DNA of 64,000 nucleotides. It comes from Haloarchaeobius iranensis. GTDB taxonomy: Archaea; Halobacteriota; Halobacteria; Halobacteriales; Natrialbaceae. Below, piece after piece: positions 1-8,669 of this stretch; position 1 is the stretch's first letter; each line of letters begins with the position of its first letter. The notes beneath the pieces are model-generated. The model worked only from the letters and a program-made list of their open reading frames with translations. It did no database searches and was not told the origin of the DNA. The position numbers were made by a program, and so were the translations under genes. Where the stretch lies: the NCBI RefSeq assembly GCF_900103505.1, contig NZ_FNIA01000013.1:29433-93432 (forward strand). Direction: 5' to 3'.

Positions 1-455
1 GCTTCGACCTCTCCTACGTCGGCGAGGACAACGAGCACCACCGCCCGGTGATGATCCACCGCGGCGTCTACGGCTCGTACGAGCGCTTCTTCATGGTGCT
101 CATCGAGCACTTCGAGGGCAAGTTCCCGTTCTGGCTCGCCCCCGAGCAGGTCCGCATCCTCGCCATCTCGGACGACAACCTCGACTACGCCTACGAGATC
201 GCCGAGGAGTTCGACGAGTTCCGCGTCGAGGTCAACGACCGCGACGCGACCATCGAGCGGAAGATCCGCGGCGCACACAACGACCGCGTGCCGTACATGA
301 TAATCGTCGGCGGCAACGAGGAGGAGGCCGGCAACATCTCGGTGCGCGACCGCAACGAGAACCAGGAGTACGACGTCGAGATCGACGCGTTCCGCGACCA
401 CCTCCGCCGCGAGCGCGACGAGAAGCACGTCGAACCGGACTTCCTGCTGGACTGA
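1..455 (+). CDS. thrS: Threonyl-tRNA synthetase, C-terminal part
   Basis: Only the last 150 codons are in the window; the reading frame is open from base 3 and continues upstream. The enzyme charges tRNA-Thr with threonine in the cytoplasm. Visible are the end of the class II catalytic core ([16 protein letters not shown], with the motif 3 arginine and the following [21 protein letters not shown] stretch in part) and the whole C-terminal anticodon-binding domain (from about [10 protein letters not shown] to the end, including the [13 protein letters not shown] strand-turn that is typical of ThrRS and ProRS anticodon domains). The protein ends in acidic, ordinary haloarchaeal sequence. Family assignment is secure; nothing can be said about the N-terminal editing domain, which lies outside the window. 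Confidence 0.93.
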   Translation, partial: FDLSYVGEDNEHHRPVMIHRGVYGSYERFFMVLIEHFEGKFPFWLAPEQVRILAISDDNLDYAYEIAEEFDEFRVEVNDRDATIERKIRGAHNDRVPYMIIVGGNEEEAGNISVRDRNENQEYDVEIDAFRDHLRRERDEKHVEPDFLLD

Positions 456-578
456 TTTCGCTCCGCCGCCGCTGCCCTCTCCACCGCCGCTGCCGCCCTC
501 TCCGTTCTCCCGGGCCCACCCGAACATTGCACGTCTGTGGACACCGACACCGGTTTTCGATTCGACGTATTCATACTT

Positions 579-602
579 GTGCAACCGTGTAACTCGGTCA
601 TG
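579..602 (+). promoter_or_regulatory. Candidate operator overlapping the start of the HTH-PRT regulator gene
   Basis: GTGCAACCGTGTAA at 579-592 lies between a TATA-like TATTCATA (569-576) and the start codon at 600. It matches 13 of 14 bases with GTGCAATCGTGTAA upstream of the purine permease (6621-6634). The start-codon side also carries ACCG-N7-CGGT symmetry at 584-598. This placement would suit autorepression by blocking the promoter. Inferred from sequence only. Confidence 0.5.
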
Positions 603-1316
603 AACCGCGCAGAGAAGGCGGCGCTCCAGCTTCGCGCCGTCGACGTGCTCCAGATGTTGAAGGAGACGCGCACCTACGACGAGCTCGCCGAGGTCACCGG
701 TCTCCCTGCGGGCGACCTGAACCGCTACGTGAACGGCCACGTCCTCCCGAGCGCCGAGCGCGCCCGCGAAGTCGTCTCCGGCGTCGGCCACGAGGCCCTC
801 GGCGACGAGCTCGAGGCCAGAATCGAGGTCGACGACGAGGGCTACGTCGACAACTCCGCGGCCGTCTTCGACCAGGCGTTCCTCGACCTCGTCGCGCCGG
901 TCGCCGCCGACGCCTACGAGTTCGAGCGGCCGGACGCCGTGCTGACCGCGGCGACGGACGGCATCACGCTCGCGGCGGCGATGGCGAGCTACTTCGGCGC
1001 TCGCTGTGTCTACGCGAAGAAGAGCAAGGAGACCGCAGTCGAGGAGTTCGTCGAGGCCCGCCAGCGCCTCCAGTCCGGCATCGAGCTCACCTACTACCTG
1101 CCCGCCTCCTCCCTCTCCGCCGGCGACACCGTCCTGGTCGTCGACGACCTCATCCGCTCCGGCGAGACCCAGGAGCTGCTGCTCGACATCGCGGACCACG
1201 CCGGCGCGACGGTCGGCGGCGTCTTCGCCCTCATCGCGGTCGGCGACGAGGGCACCGAGCGCGCGGCCGCGCTCACCGACGCGCCCGTCGGCGCGCTGGT
1301 CGACGTCGAACCCTGA
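600..1316 (+). CDS. HTH-phosphoribosyltransferase fusion regulator (PurR-like)
   Basis: A 238-residue protein with an N-terminal helix-turn-helix (about residues 1-60, including YDELAEVTGLPAGDLNRYV) and a C-terminal type I phosphoribosyltransferase domain (about 90-238). The PRPP loop is VLVVDDLIRSGET: the two acidic residues are kept, but Ile-Arg-Ser stands where many enzymes have Ile-Thr-Thr-Gly. The same architecture is found in Bacillus PurR and in the haloarchaeal sugar regulator GfcR, where the PRT fold senses a ligand rather than making nucleotides; this protein is not GfcR itself. ATG 600 is chosen over the upstream in-frame 537 because the HTH begins there and a TATA-like box sits about 28 nt upstream. 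The shared motif with the purine permease at 6719 points to a purine or PRPP signal (inference). It could also keep adenine PRT activity. Confidence 0.8.
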   Translation: MNRAEKAALQLRAVDVLQMLKETRTYDELAEVTGLPAGDLNRYVNGHVLPSAERAREVVSGVGHEALGDELEARIEVDDEGYVDNSAAVFDQAFLDLVAPVAADAYEFERPDAVLTAATDGITLAAAMASYFGARCVYAKKSKETAVEEFVEARQRLQSGIELTYYLPASSLSAGDTVLVVDDLIRSGETQELLLDIADHAGATVGGVFALIAVGDEGTERAAALTDAPVGALVDVEP

Positions 1317-1350
1317 GCCTTTTCTTCGCCGCGCTCGCGGATGTGACCAG

Positions 1351-2193
1351 ATGCGACCTCGCTCCGCCCTTGCGACGGCCGGCGGCCTCGTGGGCGTCGT
1401 CGCGCTCGCGGCGGCGCTCTCCACGCCGGCGACACCCGTCACCGCCAGCGTCGGCACCGGCGGGGGCCGGGTCGTCGCCCGTGCGGTCGCGGCGGTCTTC
1501 GCACTGCTCGCGGTCGTCGCCGCGCCGCTGCTCCTGCCGGCGCTCGGCCGCGAGGGCCTCACGGAGTCCATCGACCTCAGGCTGGCCGCCGTCATGATCC
1601 TTCTGGCCGGCGTCCTCGCCGCCGTCGTCGCGTTCCTGCTCGCGAACGCGAGCGGGGGTGGGACCTCCCTCCCCGCCGGCACCGGTAGCGGCCCGCTCGG
1701 CGCGGCGGACCAGTCCACGCCGGACACGACGACCGGTCCCGGCGGGACCGGACTCGCCGGGCTGGCGGTCGTCGCGGCCGTCGGGCTCGCGGGTGCCGGG
1801 CTGCTCTGGCTGCGGCTCCGGACCACGACCGACACACCGACCGAGGCGGACGACGCGGACACGGCCGCGACCCGGGCGGCCGTCGCAGCGACGGCCGGTA
1901 CGGCCGCGGAGCGGCTGGTCAGGGGCGACAGGCCGGTCGACAACGTCGTCTACCGGGCGTGGCGCGAGATGACCGCCGCGCTGGACGTCGGTGCGCCCGC
2001 GTCGACGACGCCCGGCGAGTTCGCCGCGGCGGCGGTCGACGCCGGGTTCGACGCCGACGCCGTCGCCGACCTGACCGACGTGTTCGAGACGGTCCGCTAC
2101 GGCGACGAGGCCCCCGAGGCGTACGCGGACCGGGCGCGGCGGGCGCTCGAACGGATGGAGGCGACGACCGACGGGGGCGGTCCGGAGCCGTGA
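1351..2193 (+). CDS. DUF4129 domain membrane protein
   Basis: A 280-residue protein. It begins with an N-terminal hydrophobic segment (residues 8-25), followed by further membrane segments near 50-65, 75-95 and 130-150, then a cytoplasmic C-terminal region (about 195-270) with the DUF4129 pattern VVYRAWREMTAAL...TPGEFAAAAVDAG...LTDVFETVRYG. DUF4129 is normally found next to MoxR/DUF58/transglutaminase genes, a set thought to act in envelope assembly or metal-dependent protein maturation; its biochemical role is unknown. This gene is the first of a three-gene operon: its TGA overlaps the GTG of the next gene. The start ATG 1351 follows the regulator gene by 34 nt. No moxR gene is present in the window, although one usually accompanies this set. 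Confidence 0.8.
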   Translation: MRPRSALATAGGLVGVVALAAALSTPATPVTASVGTGGGRVVARAVAAVFALLAVVAAPLLLPALGREGLTESIDLRLAAVMILLAGVLAAVVAFLLANASGGGTSLPAGTGSGPLGAADQSTPDTTTGPGGTGLAGLAVVAAVGLAGAGLLWLRLRTTTDTPTEADDADTAATRAAVAATAGTAAERLVRGDRPVDNVVYRAWREMTAALDVGAPASTTPGEFAAAAVDAGFDADAVADLTDVFETVRYGDEAPEAYADRARRALERMEATTDGGGPEP

Positions 2194-4094
2194 ACCGTGC
2201 GCTCGCTGCCGGCGGGCTCGCGGCCGTCGGCGTCGGCCTGCTCGGCCTGTTCGAACTCGGGGCCGGCGTTGCCGCCGCGTTCGCCGTCGTGACGCTGCTC
2301 CTGACCGCGTGGCTCGCCAGCAGCGTGGTCGTCGACGGGCGCGACGAGCGGACGCTTCCGTCCGTCGAGCGGGCCGCCGGGACCGAGCCACCGGGGGCGA
2401 GCATCGCCGACGCGTTGGGCCAGTTCGTCGGCGGGGGCCGCGTCGGCCGCTCCGCACGGGACCTCCGGGGCGCGCTGTCGGCGGCCGCCGTCTCCGCCCT
2501 CGTCCGGGCCGGCGACCGCTCGCGGGACGAGGCCGAGTCGGCCGTCGCCGCCGGCACCTGGACCGACGACGCCCGCGCCGCCGCGTTCCTCGCCGACGGC
2601 GACGAGGACGACGCCTCGTGGCGCGACCGCCTCCCGTTCGGCGGCGGGTCGACGCTCCGGGACGACGTCCGGGCGACCGTCGACGCCGTCGCGAGCGTCG
2701 CCGGGGTCGAACGTGCCGGCGACGCACCGGTCTGGTTCGCCGTCCGCCCCGGGACTCCCGTCGAGACGGTGCCCTCGCTGCCTCCGGACCACGACGGCGG
2801 CCTCTACGTCCGCGAACGACGGTCGACCGGGCGCTGGCGCGGGCTACGCGCGCTCGGCCTCGCCACGCTCGCGGTCGGGACCCTGCTGCGCTCGCCGTCG
2901 GTCGTCCTGCTCGGCGCGCTCCCGTTCGGTTACCTCGGCGCGGCCGCGCTCGGTGCCAGCCGGCTCGGGGCCGACGCCGGCCGCGACGCACCCGACATCG
3001 CCGTCGAGCGGACGCTGGCCGACGAGGGCGTCGCCCCGGGCGACAGGGTCGCGGTCGAGCTGACGGTGACCAACGAGGGCGCGTCGACGGTCGCTGACTG
3101 CCGGCTGGTCGACGGCGTGCCCGTCGGGCTCCCGGTCGTCGACGGGTCCGCCCGCGCCGCCGTCACGCTGGCCCCGGGCGAGTCGACGACGCTCCGGTAC
3201 GCGGTCGCCGCCCGCCGCGGGAGCCACGCGTTCGGCCCGACGCTTGCGGTCGTCCGGGACGGGACGGCGGCGCGGGCGGTCGAGTGCCTGTGTCCCGCGG
3301 CGTCCACGCTCCGCGTGCTCCCCCGCTTCCGGGCGAGCGGGACGGTGCCGCTCCGCCGGCAAGCCACCCGTGCCGCGGGCGAGATACGGACCGGTGACGG
3401 TGGCGAAGGGACGACGTTCCACGCGACCCGGGAGTACCGGAAGGGCGACCCCCTCTCCCGCGTCGACTGGCGACGCTGGGCCCGAACCGGCGAGTTCGCG
3501 ACCGTCGAGTTCGAGCGCGAGCGCGCGGCGACGGTCGTCTTCGTCGTCGATGCCCGTGCCGCGAGCTACGTCGCGCCCGACCCCGAGTCCGAACACGCGC
3601 TCGACCGGGCACTCGGCGCGGTCGCGTCGCTCTACCCCTCGCTGACCGACGCCGGGAACCGGGTCGGCCTCACCGCCGTCAGTACCGCCGACTGCTGGGT
3701 GCCGCCGGGCGCGGGTGCGGGCCACCGCGCCCGGTTCCGGGAGACACTCGGCACGCACCCGGCGCTGTCGTCGGCCCCCGAGGGCACCAACCTCGCCGCG
3801 CGGCAGGCCATCGCCCGGCTCGACCGCCGGCTGCCGTCCGGCGCGCAGGTGCTCCTGCTCTCGCCGCTCTGTGACGACTACGCCGCGGCGATCGCCCGCC
3901 GCTTCGAGGTCGGCGGCCACCCGGCGACCGTCGTCAGCCCGGACCCGACGACGACGGACTCCCCGAGCCAGACGCTGGCGCGGGTCGCCCGCGAGAACCG
4001 GGTCCACGACCTCCGCGAGGCCGGCGTGACGGTGGTCGACTGGGCGTGGGACGAGCCGCTCTCGGCAGCGCTCGAACGGGGTGAGCGACGGTGA
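2190..4094 (+). CDS. DUF7269-like / DUF58 fusion protein
   Basis: A 634-residue protein starting at a GTG that overlaps the upstream stop (GTGA). Residues 1-210 hold two N-terminal membrane segments and a soluble region that I match from memory to the haloarchaeal DUF7269 family. Near residue 215 a second membrane pair begins (GLRALGLATLAVGTLL and following), then a beta-rich CARDB-like segment (about 270-390: TVTNEGASTVADCRLVDG) and the DUF58 core (about 415-600) with its hallmark TREYRKGDPLSRVDWRRWAR and the vWA-like strand TVVFVVDARA. DUF58 proteins are vWA-fold partners of MoxR AAA ATPases. In related haloarchaea these two parts are, as far as I recall, separate adjacent genes; here they share one open frame with no stop between. 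The next gene again overlaps by 4 nt. Confidence 0.8.
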   Translation: MNRALAAGGLAAVGVGLLGLFELGAGVAAAFAVVTLLLTAWLASSVVVDGRDERTLPSVERAAGTEPPGASIADALGQFVGGGRVGRSARDLRGALSAAAVSALVRAGDRSRDEAESAVAAGTWTDDARAAAFLADGDEDDASWRDRLPFGGGSTLRDDVRATVDAVASVAGVERAGDAPVWFAVRPGTPVETVPSLPPDHDGGLYVRERRSTGRWRGLRALGLATLAVGTLLRSPSVVLLGALPFGYLGAAALGASRLGADAGRDAPDIAVERTLADEGVAPGDRVAVELTVTNEGASTVADCRLVDGVPVGLPVVDGSARAAVTLAPGESTTLRYAVAARRGSHAFGPTLAVVRDGTAARAVECLCPAASTLRVLPRFRASGTVPLRRQATRAAGEIRTGDGGEGTTFHATREYRKGDPLSRVDWRRWARTGEFATVEFERERAATVVFVVDARAASYVAPDPESEHALDRALGAVASLYPSLTDAGNRVGLTAVSTADCWVPPGAGAGHRARFRETLGTHPALSSAPEGTNLAARQAIARLDRRLPSGAQVLLLSPLCDDYAAAIARRFEVGGHPATVVSPDPTTTDSPSQTLARVARENRVHDLREAGVTVVDWAWDEPLSAALERGERR

Positions 4095-4582
4095 CCGCGC
4101 GGCCGACCGGCGCGGGCGCCTGGGCGAGCCTCGTCGCGGGCGGGGTCGCGCTCGTCGTCGCCAGCCTCGCGGGCGTCGGCACGCTCGCCCTCGGCGGCGT
4201 CGGGTTCGGCCTGCTCGCGGCCGGGCTGTGGCGCGGCGTCGCGCCCGGTATCACGCTCGGGTCGCTCGGGCTCTTCGGGGCCGTCGTCCTCGCCGGGACG
4301 GTGCTCGCCCCGCTCACGACCCTGCTCGGCGGCCTCGGGGCGGTGGTCGCGTGGGACACCGGCCACCACGCACGGAGCCTCGGCCGGCAGCTCGGCCGCG
4401 AGAGCCCGACGCGCGCCGTCGAACTGCGACATCTCGGGTACGCACTCGCCGTGGGGGCGACCGCGGTCGGCGTCGGCTACGGCGGCTACCTGCTCGTCGT
4501 CGGGCGTCTCGGGGCGGGCTCGTCCGCGCTGCTGTTCGCGGGAGCGGTCGCGCTGCTGGTCGCGTTCGGACGCGAGTTCTAG
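4091..4582 (+). CDS. Small polytopic membrane protein (DUF7519-like)
   Basis: A 163-residue, very hydrophobic protein with about five predicted membrane segments (roughly 10-27, 30-47, 55-72, 75-92 and 118-155). It starts at GTG 4091, which overlaps the TGA of the DUF58 gene, so it is the third gene of the DUF4129/DUF58 operon. I recognise the gene-order position and composition of the haloarchaeal DUF7519 family, not a specific function. Its stop codon overlaps the end of the convergent helicase gene by 4 nt. Role inferred only from context: a membrane component of the DUF58-type envelope system. Confidence 0.65.
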   Translation: MTARPTGAGAWASLVAGGVALVVASLAGVGTLALGGVGFGLLAAGLWRGVAPGITLGSLGLFGAVVLAGTVLAPLTTLLGGLGAVVAWDTGHHARSLGRQLGRESPTRAVELRHLGYALAVGATAVGVGYGGYLLVVGRLGAGSSALLFAGAVALLVAFGREF

Positions 4583-6501
4583 GCCTCCCGTTCGACCAGC
4601 GCCTCGCGCGTCTCGCGGATGACCCGGGCGACGCTCTCGACCTCGCCGCCCTCGTCGGCGATGTAGCCAGCGATGGACTCCGTGGCCGCGAGCAGCCACG
4701 CCGCGCGCTCGGCGATGCGGCCCACGTCGCCCGGCCCGACGCCGTACTGGTTCGCGAGCTCGTCCAGCGCGACACCGTCGGCCCAGTCCGCGAGCATCAG
4801 CGCGGTCTTGAACACGTCCAGCCAGCGCTGGAAGTCGCCGTCGAAGCTCATCACCGACTTCGTGAGCTCGCTCTCGCGCCGGGTCGCCGCGTCCGTCACG
4901 CGGCCGGCCTCGTCGTTGCGGACGTACAGCGTCGGCATGTCGCTCGTGTCGCAGACGAGTTCGAGCACGGTCAGCGGCGTCACGCGCGGGAGGTCGGCCG
5001 CCTGCTCGATGGCGTCGACGACCGACCGCCCGGTGACGGGGTCGACGTACACCCGGGAGACGAGCGCCCCGAGCCGGGTGGCCGCGAGCCCCTCGCGACG
5101 CTCGAGCATCCCCGACGCCGCGAGGTAGTCGAGCACGTCGCCGACGACGGAGCCGAGTTCGTCGGCGGCGCGCTGGTGCCCGTAGAACGTCTCGTCGAGG
5201 AGGTCGAGCACCTCCGTTCTCGAGTCGGCGAACCCCGACGCGACCGTCGAGAGCACGTGGGTGCGCAGGGCGCGCTCGCTGTCGAGCTTCGAGGTGACGC
5301 GTTCGGGCTCCGCGCCGACGTAGCGGTCGCGGAGCTCGGCCGCCTCCGCGGCGTCGCCGGCGACCAGCAGCGCCTCGCCGTAGGGGTCGAGGTGGGGACG
5401 GCCCGCCCGGCCGAACATCTGGTGGACCTCGAGGACGGGGAGCGGTGCCATCCCGTCCCCGTCGTAGCGCTCGTGGTCCCGGACGACGACCCGGCGGGCG
5501 GGGACGTTCACCCCCGCCGCGAGCGTCGGCGTGGCGACGATGACCGTCAGCTCGCGGTCCCGGAAGGCGTCCTCGACGACCCGGCGCTGGTCGGCGGAGA
5601 GCCCGGCGTGGTGGAACGCGACCGCGTTGGCAGCCGAGCGCGCGAGGTCGGTCCCGGTGCCGGTCGTCGCCAGGACCCGCAGCTCCTCCGCCACCTCGGC
5701 GGCATCGTCGAGGAACTCGTCGGCGAGGTCGTCGGCGAGTGCCTGGGCCGACCGCCGCGAGGAGACGAACACGAGGCACTGGCCGCCGTCGTCGACCGCG
5801 TCGCGGGCGAGCGCGATGGCCGGCTGGTCGCCGCCCGTCGGCACGTCGCGCTCCTCGCCGTCGTCGAAGACGGCGGTCTCCTCGGCGTAGACGCCGGTCT
5901 TCAGCTCGACCGGCCGCCAGTCGCTCGCGACGAGTTCGGCGTCGAGCCAGTCCGCGATCTCGGCGGCGTTGCCGACCGTCGCGGAGAGCCCGACGAGCTG
6001 GATGTCGGGCGTGAGCCGGCGGAGCTTGGCGACGGTCACCTCCAGCGTCGGCCCGCGGCCGTCCTGGTCGAGCAGGTGTATCTCGTCGACGACCGCGCAG
6101 TCGACCGCCGATATCCACTCCGCGCCGTTGCGAATCGCCGAGTCGACCTTCTCGCTGGTCGCGACGACGATGTCGTGCTCGGCGAGGTCCTCGTCGGTCG
6201 CGTCGAAGTCGCCCGTCGCGATGCCGACGCTCACGCCCGGCAGCTCGGTGAACTCGTCGTACTTCTCCGTCGCGAGCGCCCGCAGCGGGACGACGTACAC
6301 CGCCGGCCCGTCGCTGGTGAGCATCGCGAGCTGGGCGACGAACGTCTTGCCCGACGCGGTGGGCACCGCCGCAAGTACCCGTTCGCCCTCGCAGACGCCG
6401 GCCTCGACGGCCGCCTGCTGTGGCGGGTAGAGCTCCTCGACGCCCTGGGCCTCGAAGTGCGCGACGAAGCGCTCGGCCAGCGGCAGGTCCGCGACGTGCA
6501 T
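4579..6501 (-). CDS. Hel308-type superfamily 2 helicase, short form
   Basis: A 640-residue Ski2-like helicase. Motifs seen: Q-motif region LYPPQQAAV (25-33), Walker A PTASGKT (about 47-53), motif Ia PLRALATEK, motif II DEIH (139-142), motif III SAT (about 164-166), motif IV FVSSRRSA, motif V LAAGVNVPARRVV, and motif VI QMFGRAGRPHLD. The spacing and the DEIHLLDQDGRG stretch fit Hel308 (Hjm), a 3'-5' DNA helicase acting at stalled forks. Typical Hel308 runs past 700 residues with a winged helix, a ratchet domain and a final helix-hairpin-helix. Here the ratchet-like region ends near 640 and I see no C-terminal HhH. A TATA-like TTTTATACC lies about 27 nt before the start (6524-6532 region), so the transcript is probably leaderless. 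It may be a second, truncated paralogue rather than the main Hel308. Confidence 0.82.
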   Translation of the reverse strand: MHVADLPLAERFVAHFEAQGVEELYPPQQAAVEAGVCEGERVLAAVPTASGKTFVAQLAMLTSDGPAVYVVPLRALATEKYDEFTELPGVSVGIATGDFDATDEDLAEHDIVVATSEKVDSAIRNGAEWISAVDCAVVDEIHLLDQDGRGPTLEVTVAKLRRLTPDIQLVGLSATVGNAAEIADWLDAELVASDWRPVELKTGVYAEETAVFDDGEERDVPTGGDQPAIALARDAVDDGGQCLVFVSSRRSAQALADDLADEFLDDAAEVAEELRVLATTGTGTDLARSAANAVAFHHAGLSADQRRVVEDAFRDRELTVIVATPTLAAGVNVPARRVVVRDHERYDGDGMAPLPVLEVHQMFGRAGRPHLDPYGEALLVAGDAAEAAELRDRYVGAEPERVTSKLDSERALRTHVLSTVASGFADSRTEVLDLLDETFYGHQRAADELGSVVGDVLDYLAASGMLERREGLAATRLGALVSRVYVDPVTGRSVVDAIEQAADLPRVTPLTVLELVCDTSDMPTLYVRNDEAGRVTDAATRRESELTKSVMSFDGDFQRWLDVFKTALMLADWADGVALDELANQYGVGPGDVGRIAERAAWLLAATESIAGYIADEGGEVESVARVIRETREALVEREA

Positions 6502-6620
6502 CTACCACGGTGTTCGGCGGGATGGTATAAAAAGTGGAGCCGCGCCCGGGGCCCGCGAGCCGGTCCGGAGCCATCAGGGGTCGCGGGAGCAGTCGGGCAG
6601 CCGCGGACGCGTTTCCCGGT

Positions 6621-6647
6621 GTGCAATCGTGTAATTATACACGATTG
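6621..6647 (+). promoter_or_regulatory. Palindromic operator upstream of purine permease
   Basis: A perfect 10-bp inverted repeat, CAATCGTGTA-N4-TACACGATTG, spans 6624-6647. Its left half (with the preceding GTG) is repeated almost exactly at 579-592 before the HTH-PRT regulator gene. The centre contains AATTATAC, which itself resembles a TATA box, so a bound protein could block the promoter. If the real TATA box is instead the T-rich run near 6666, the site would lie upstream of it and could serve an activator. Confidence 0.6.
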
Positions 6648-6718
6648 TGTGTGTGTCCCACCGTTGTTTTTCCGTAACGCTCTAGTACTGCAGTTCTGTG
6701 GTTGGCCGTACGTGCATT

Positions 6719-8197
6719 ATGGGTTCCAGTGAGAGTGCGGCGGAGCAGTCGGACGCTAGTGGTGGGTCCAGCTGGTTCGCCGACTACTTCGGCTTCGACG
6801 AGCACGGTACAGACCTCAAAACCGAACTCCTGGCGGGGCTGACGACGTTCCTGACGATGAGCTACATCGTCGCCGTGAACCCGCAGATAATGGCTCAGAC
6901 GAGGGACAACGAGGGGAACGTCACGAGTCCCGGCATCGCGCTGTCCGGCTACACCGACGACCAGGTCATCCAGATGCTCGCGGTCGTCACCATCCTCGCG
7001 AGCGTCGCCGCCATCCTCGTGATGGCGTTCTACGCGAACCGGCCGTTCGCGCAGGCACCCGGCCTCGGACTGAACGCCTTCTTCGCGTTCACCGTCGTCG
7101 GCGCGATGGGTATCCCGTGGCAGACAGCCCTCGCCGCCGTCGTCACCGAAGGTGTGCTGTTCATCGTCCTGACCGCCGTCGGCGCGCGGGAGTACGTCAT
7201 CGGCCTCATCCCCGAACCGGTGAAGTTCTCGGTCGGAACGGGTATCGGGCTGTTCCTCGGCATCATCGGCCTGGAGGCGATGGGCATCATCACCGGCGAG
7301 GCGGGCACCATCGTCGCGCTGTCCTCCATCGCGGAGAGCCCGGCCGCCATCGTCTCCGCCGTCGGGCTGTTCCTCACCGTGGCGCTCTACGCCCGGGGGG
7401 TGAAGGGCTCCATCGTCATCGGCATCGTACTGACCACGCTCGCCGGCTTCGCGCTCTCGTTCGCCGGCATCGGCTCGGGGTCGCTCTCGGGCGATTTCAT
7501 CACCGAGGGCGCGTTCGTCGCCGGCGAACTCCCGCAGGCGACCTACGACATCACGCCGCTGGCCGGCGCGTTCCTCTCCGGCTTCCAGGACGTCGAGGCG
7601 TTCACGTTCGCACTCGTCGTGTTCACGTTCTTCTTCGTGGACTTCTTCGACACCGCCGGCACGCTCGTCGGCGTCGGCCAGGCCGGCGACTTCCTCGACG
7701 AGGACGGCGAACTGCCGGACATCGACAAGCCCCTGATGGCGGACGCGGTCGGTACGACCACGGGCGGCATGCTCGGCACCTCGACCGTCACGACGTACAT
7801 CGAGTCCGCGACCGGCGTCGAGGAGGGCGGCCGAACGGGGATGACCGCGCTCGTGGTCGCGACCCTCTTCCTCGTCTCGCTCGTGTTCGTCCCGCTCGCG
7901 GCCGCGATTCCCCTGTACGCGTCGCATATCGCGCTGGTCGTCGTGGCCATCCTGATGCTGCGCAACGTCGTCGAGGTCCAGTGGGACGACATCACCCACG
8001 CGGTCCCGGCGGGGCTGACCATCATGGTCATGCCCTTCACGTTCTCCATCGCGTACGGTATCGCGGCAGGTATCCTCAGCTATCCCATCGTCAAGACCGC
8101 CGCCGGCGAGTTCGACGAGACGAACGCCGGGCAGTGGTTGCTCGCGGGTGCGTTCCTCGTCTACTTCGCCGTGCGAACCAGCGGCATCGTCGGCTGA
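6719..8197 (+). CDS. Purine (hypoxanthine/guanine/adenine) permease, NCS2/AzgA type
   Basis: A 492-residue membrane protein with about 13 hydrophobic segments. Family marks: N-terminal TELLAGLTTFLTMSYIVAVNP, the APGLGLNAFFAF motif (about 114-125) and FVDFFDTAGTLVGVG (about 310-324), all typical of the AzgA/PbuG/GhxP branch of nucleobase transporters, which import purine bases with protons or sodium. ATG 6719 is preferred over an in-frame ATG at 6698 because the conserved part starts close behind it. The gene stands alone, with a palindromic operator shared with the HTH-PRT regulator gene 5.3 kb upstream, which suggests control by purine supply. Specificity among purines cannot be read from the sequence. 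Confidence 0.9.
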   Translation: MGSSESAAEQSDASGGSSWFADYFGFDEHGTDLKTELLAGLTTFLTMSYIVAVNPQIMAQTRDNEGNVTSPGIALSGYTDDQVIQMLAVVTILASVAAILVMAFYANRPFAQAPGLGLNAFFAFTVVGAMGIPWQTALAAVVTEGVLFIVLTAVGAREYVIGLIPEPVKFSVGTGIGLFLGIIGLEAMGIITGEAGTIVALSSIAESPAAIVSAVGLFLTVALYARGVKGSIVIGIVLTTLAGFALSFAGIGSGSLSGDFITEGAFVAGELPQATYDITPLAGAFLSGFQDVEAFTFALVVFTFFFVDFFDTAGTLVGVGQAGDFLDEDGELPDIDKPLMADAVGTTTGGMLGTSTVTTYIESATGVEEGGRTGMTALVVATLFLVSLVFVPLAAAIPLYASHIALVVVAILMLRNVVEVQWDDITHAVPAGLTIMVMPFTFSIAYGIAAGILSYPIVKTAAGEFDETNAGQWLLAGAFLVYFAVRTSGIVG

Positions 8198-8287
8198 CAC
8201 CCGGTGACGCTCTCGCGCCGTGGTCTGACGCCAGCGGCGCACACGACCGCCGTCCCTTTTATCGCGAGGCGCCAAGCGGTGACCAGC

Positions 8288-8533
8288 ATGTCCAACCTCG
8301 AACTGTACGACCTCCCCGGCTGCCCGTTCTGCGCGAAGGTGAAGACAAAGCTCGACGAACTCGGCCTCGAGTACGAGACCCACGAGGTGCCACGGTCGCA
8401 CAGCCAGCGCACCGAAGTGAAGGCGGTCAGCGGTCAGACGGGCGTCCCGGTTCTGGTCGACCCGGACAACGGCGTCGAGGGGATGCCCGAGTCCGACGAC
8501 ATCGTCGCCTACCTCGAGAAGCAGTACGCCTGA
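8288..8533 (+). CDS. Glutaredoxin
   Basis: An 81-residue thioredoxin-fold protein with the active-site CPFC motif at residues 12-15 (LPGCPFCAKVKTKL) and the cis-proline TGVPVLVD near residue 53. It reduces disulfides or moves electrons between small thiols and proteins in the cytoplasm. Haloarchaea use gamma-glutamylcysteine instead of glutathione, so the partner thiol is probably different from the bacterial one (established for the group, not visible here). A TATA-like TTTTATC (8257-8263) lies about 28 nt upstream of ATG 8288, favouring this start and a leaderless message. Confidence 0.9.
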   Translation: MSNLELYDLPGCPFCAKVKTKLDELGLEYETHEVPRSHSQRTEVKAVSGQTGVPVLVDPDNGVEGMPESDDIVAYLEKQYA

Positions 8534-8669
8534 GCGCGTCTCGGGGTCGTCCCGATGTCCGGCGGTCCCGCCGACGCGCGGGGCACGCCGTCCCGGCCGG
8601 TGACCGCGGCGGCACGGAACGGTCGGCGCGACGACAATCTTCTTAAATCAACCGCCCGTACGGACAGGT

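Noticed and set aside
600..1316. Identification of this regulator as GfcR
   Set aside because: The architecture is the same, but the N-terminal HTH and PRT loop differ from what I remember of GfcR; the linked motif points to purines, not sugars.
1273..2991. A long minus-strand open frame opposite the DUF4129/DUF58 operon
   Set aside because: Arg-rich antisense translation with no homology features.
4081..6732. A long plus-strand open frame opposite the Hel308 gene
   Set aside because: Antisense shadow; the minus-strand frame has every helicase motif and a proper promoter.
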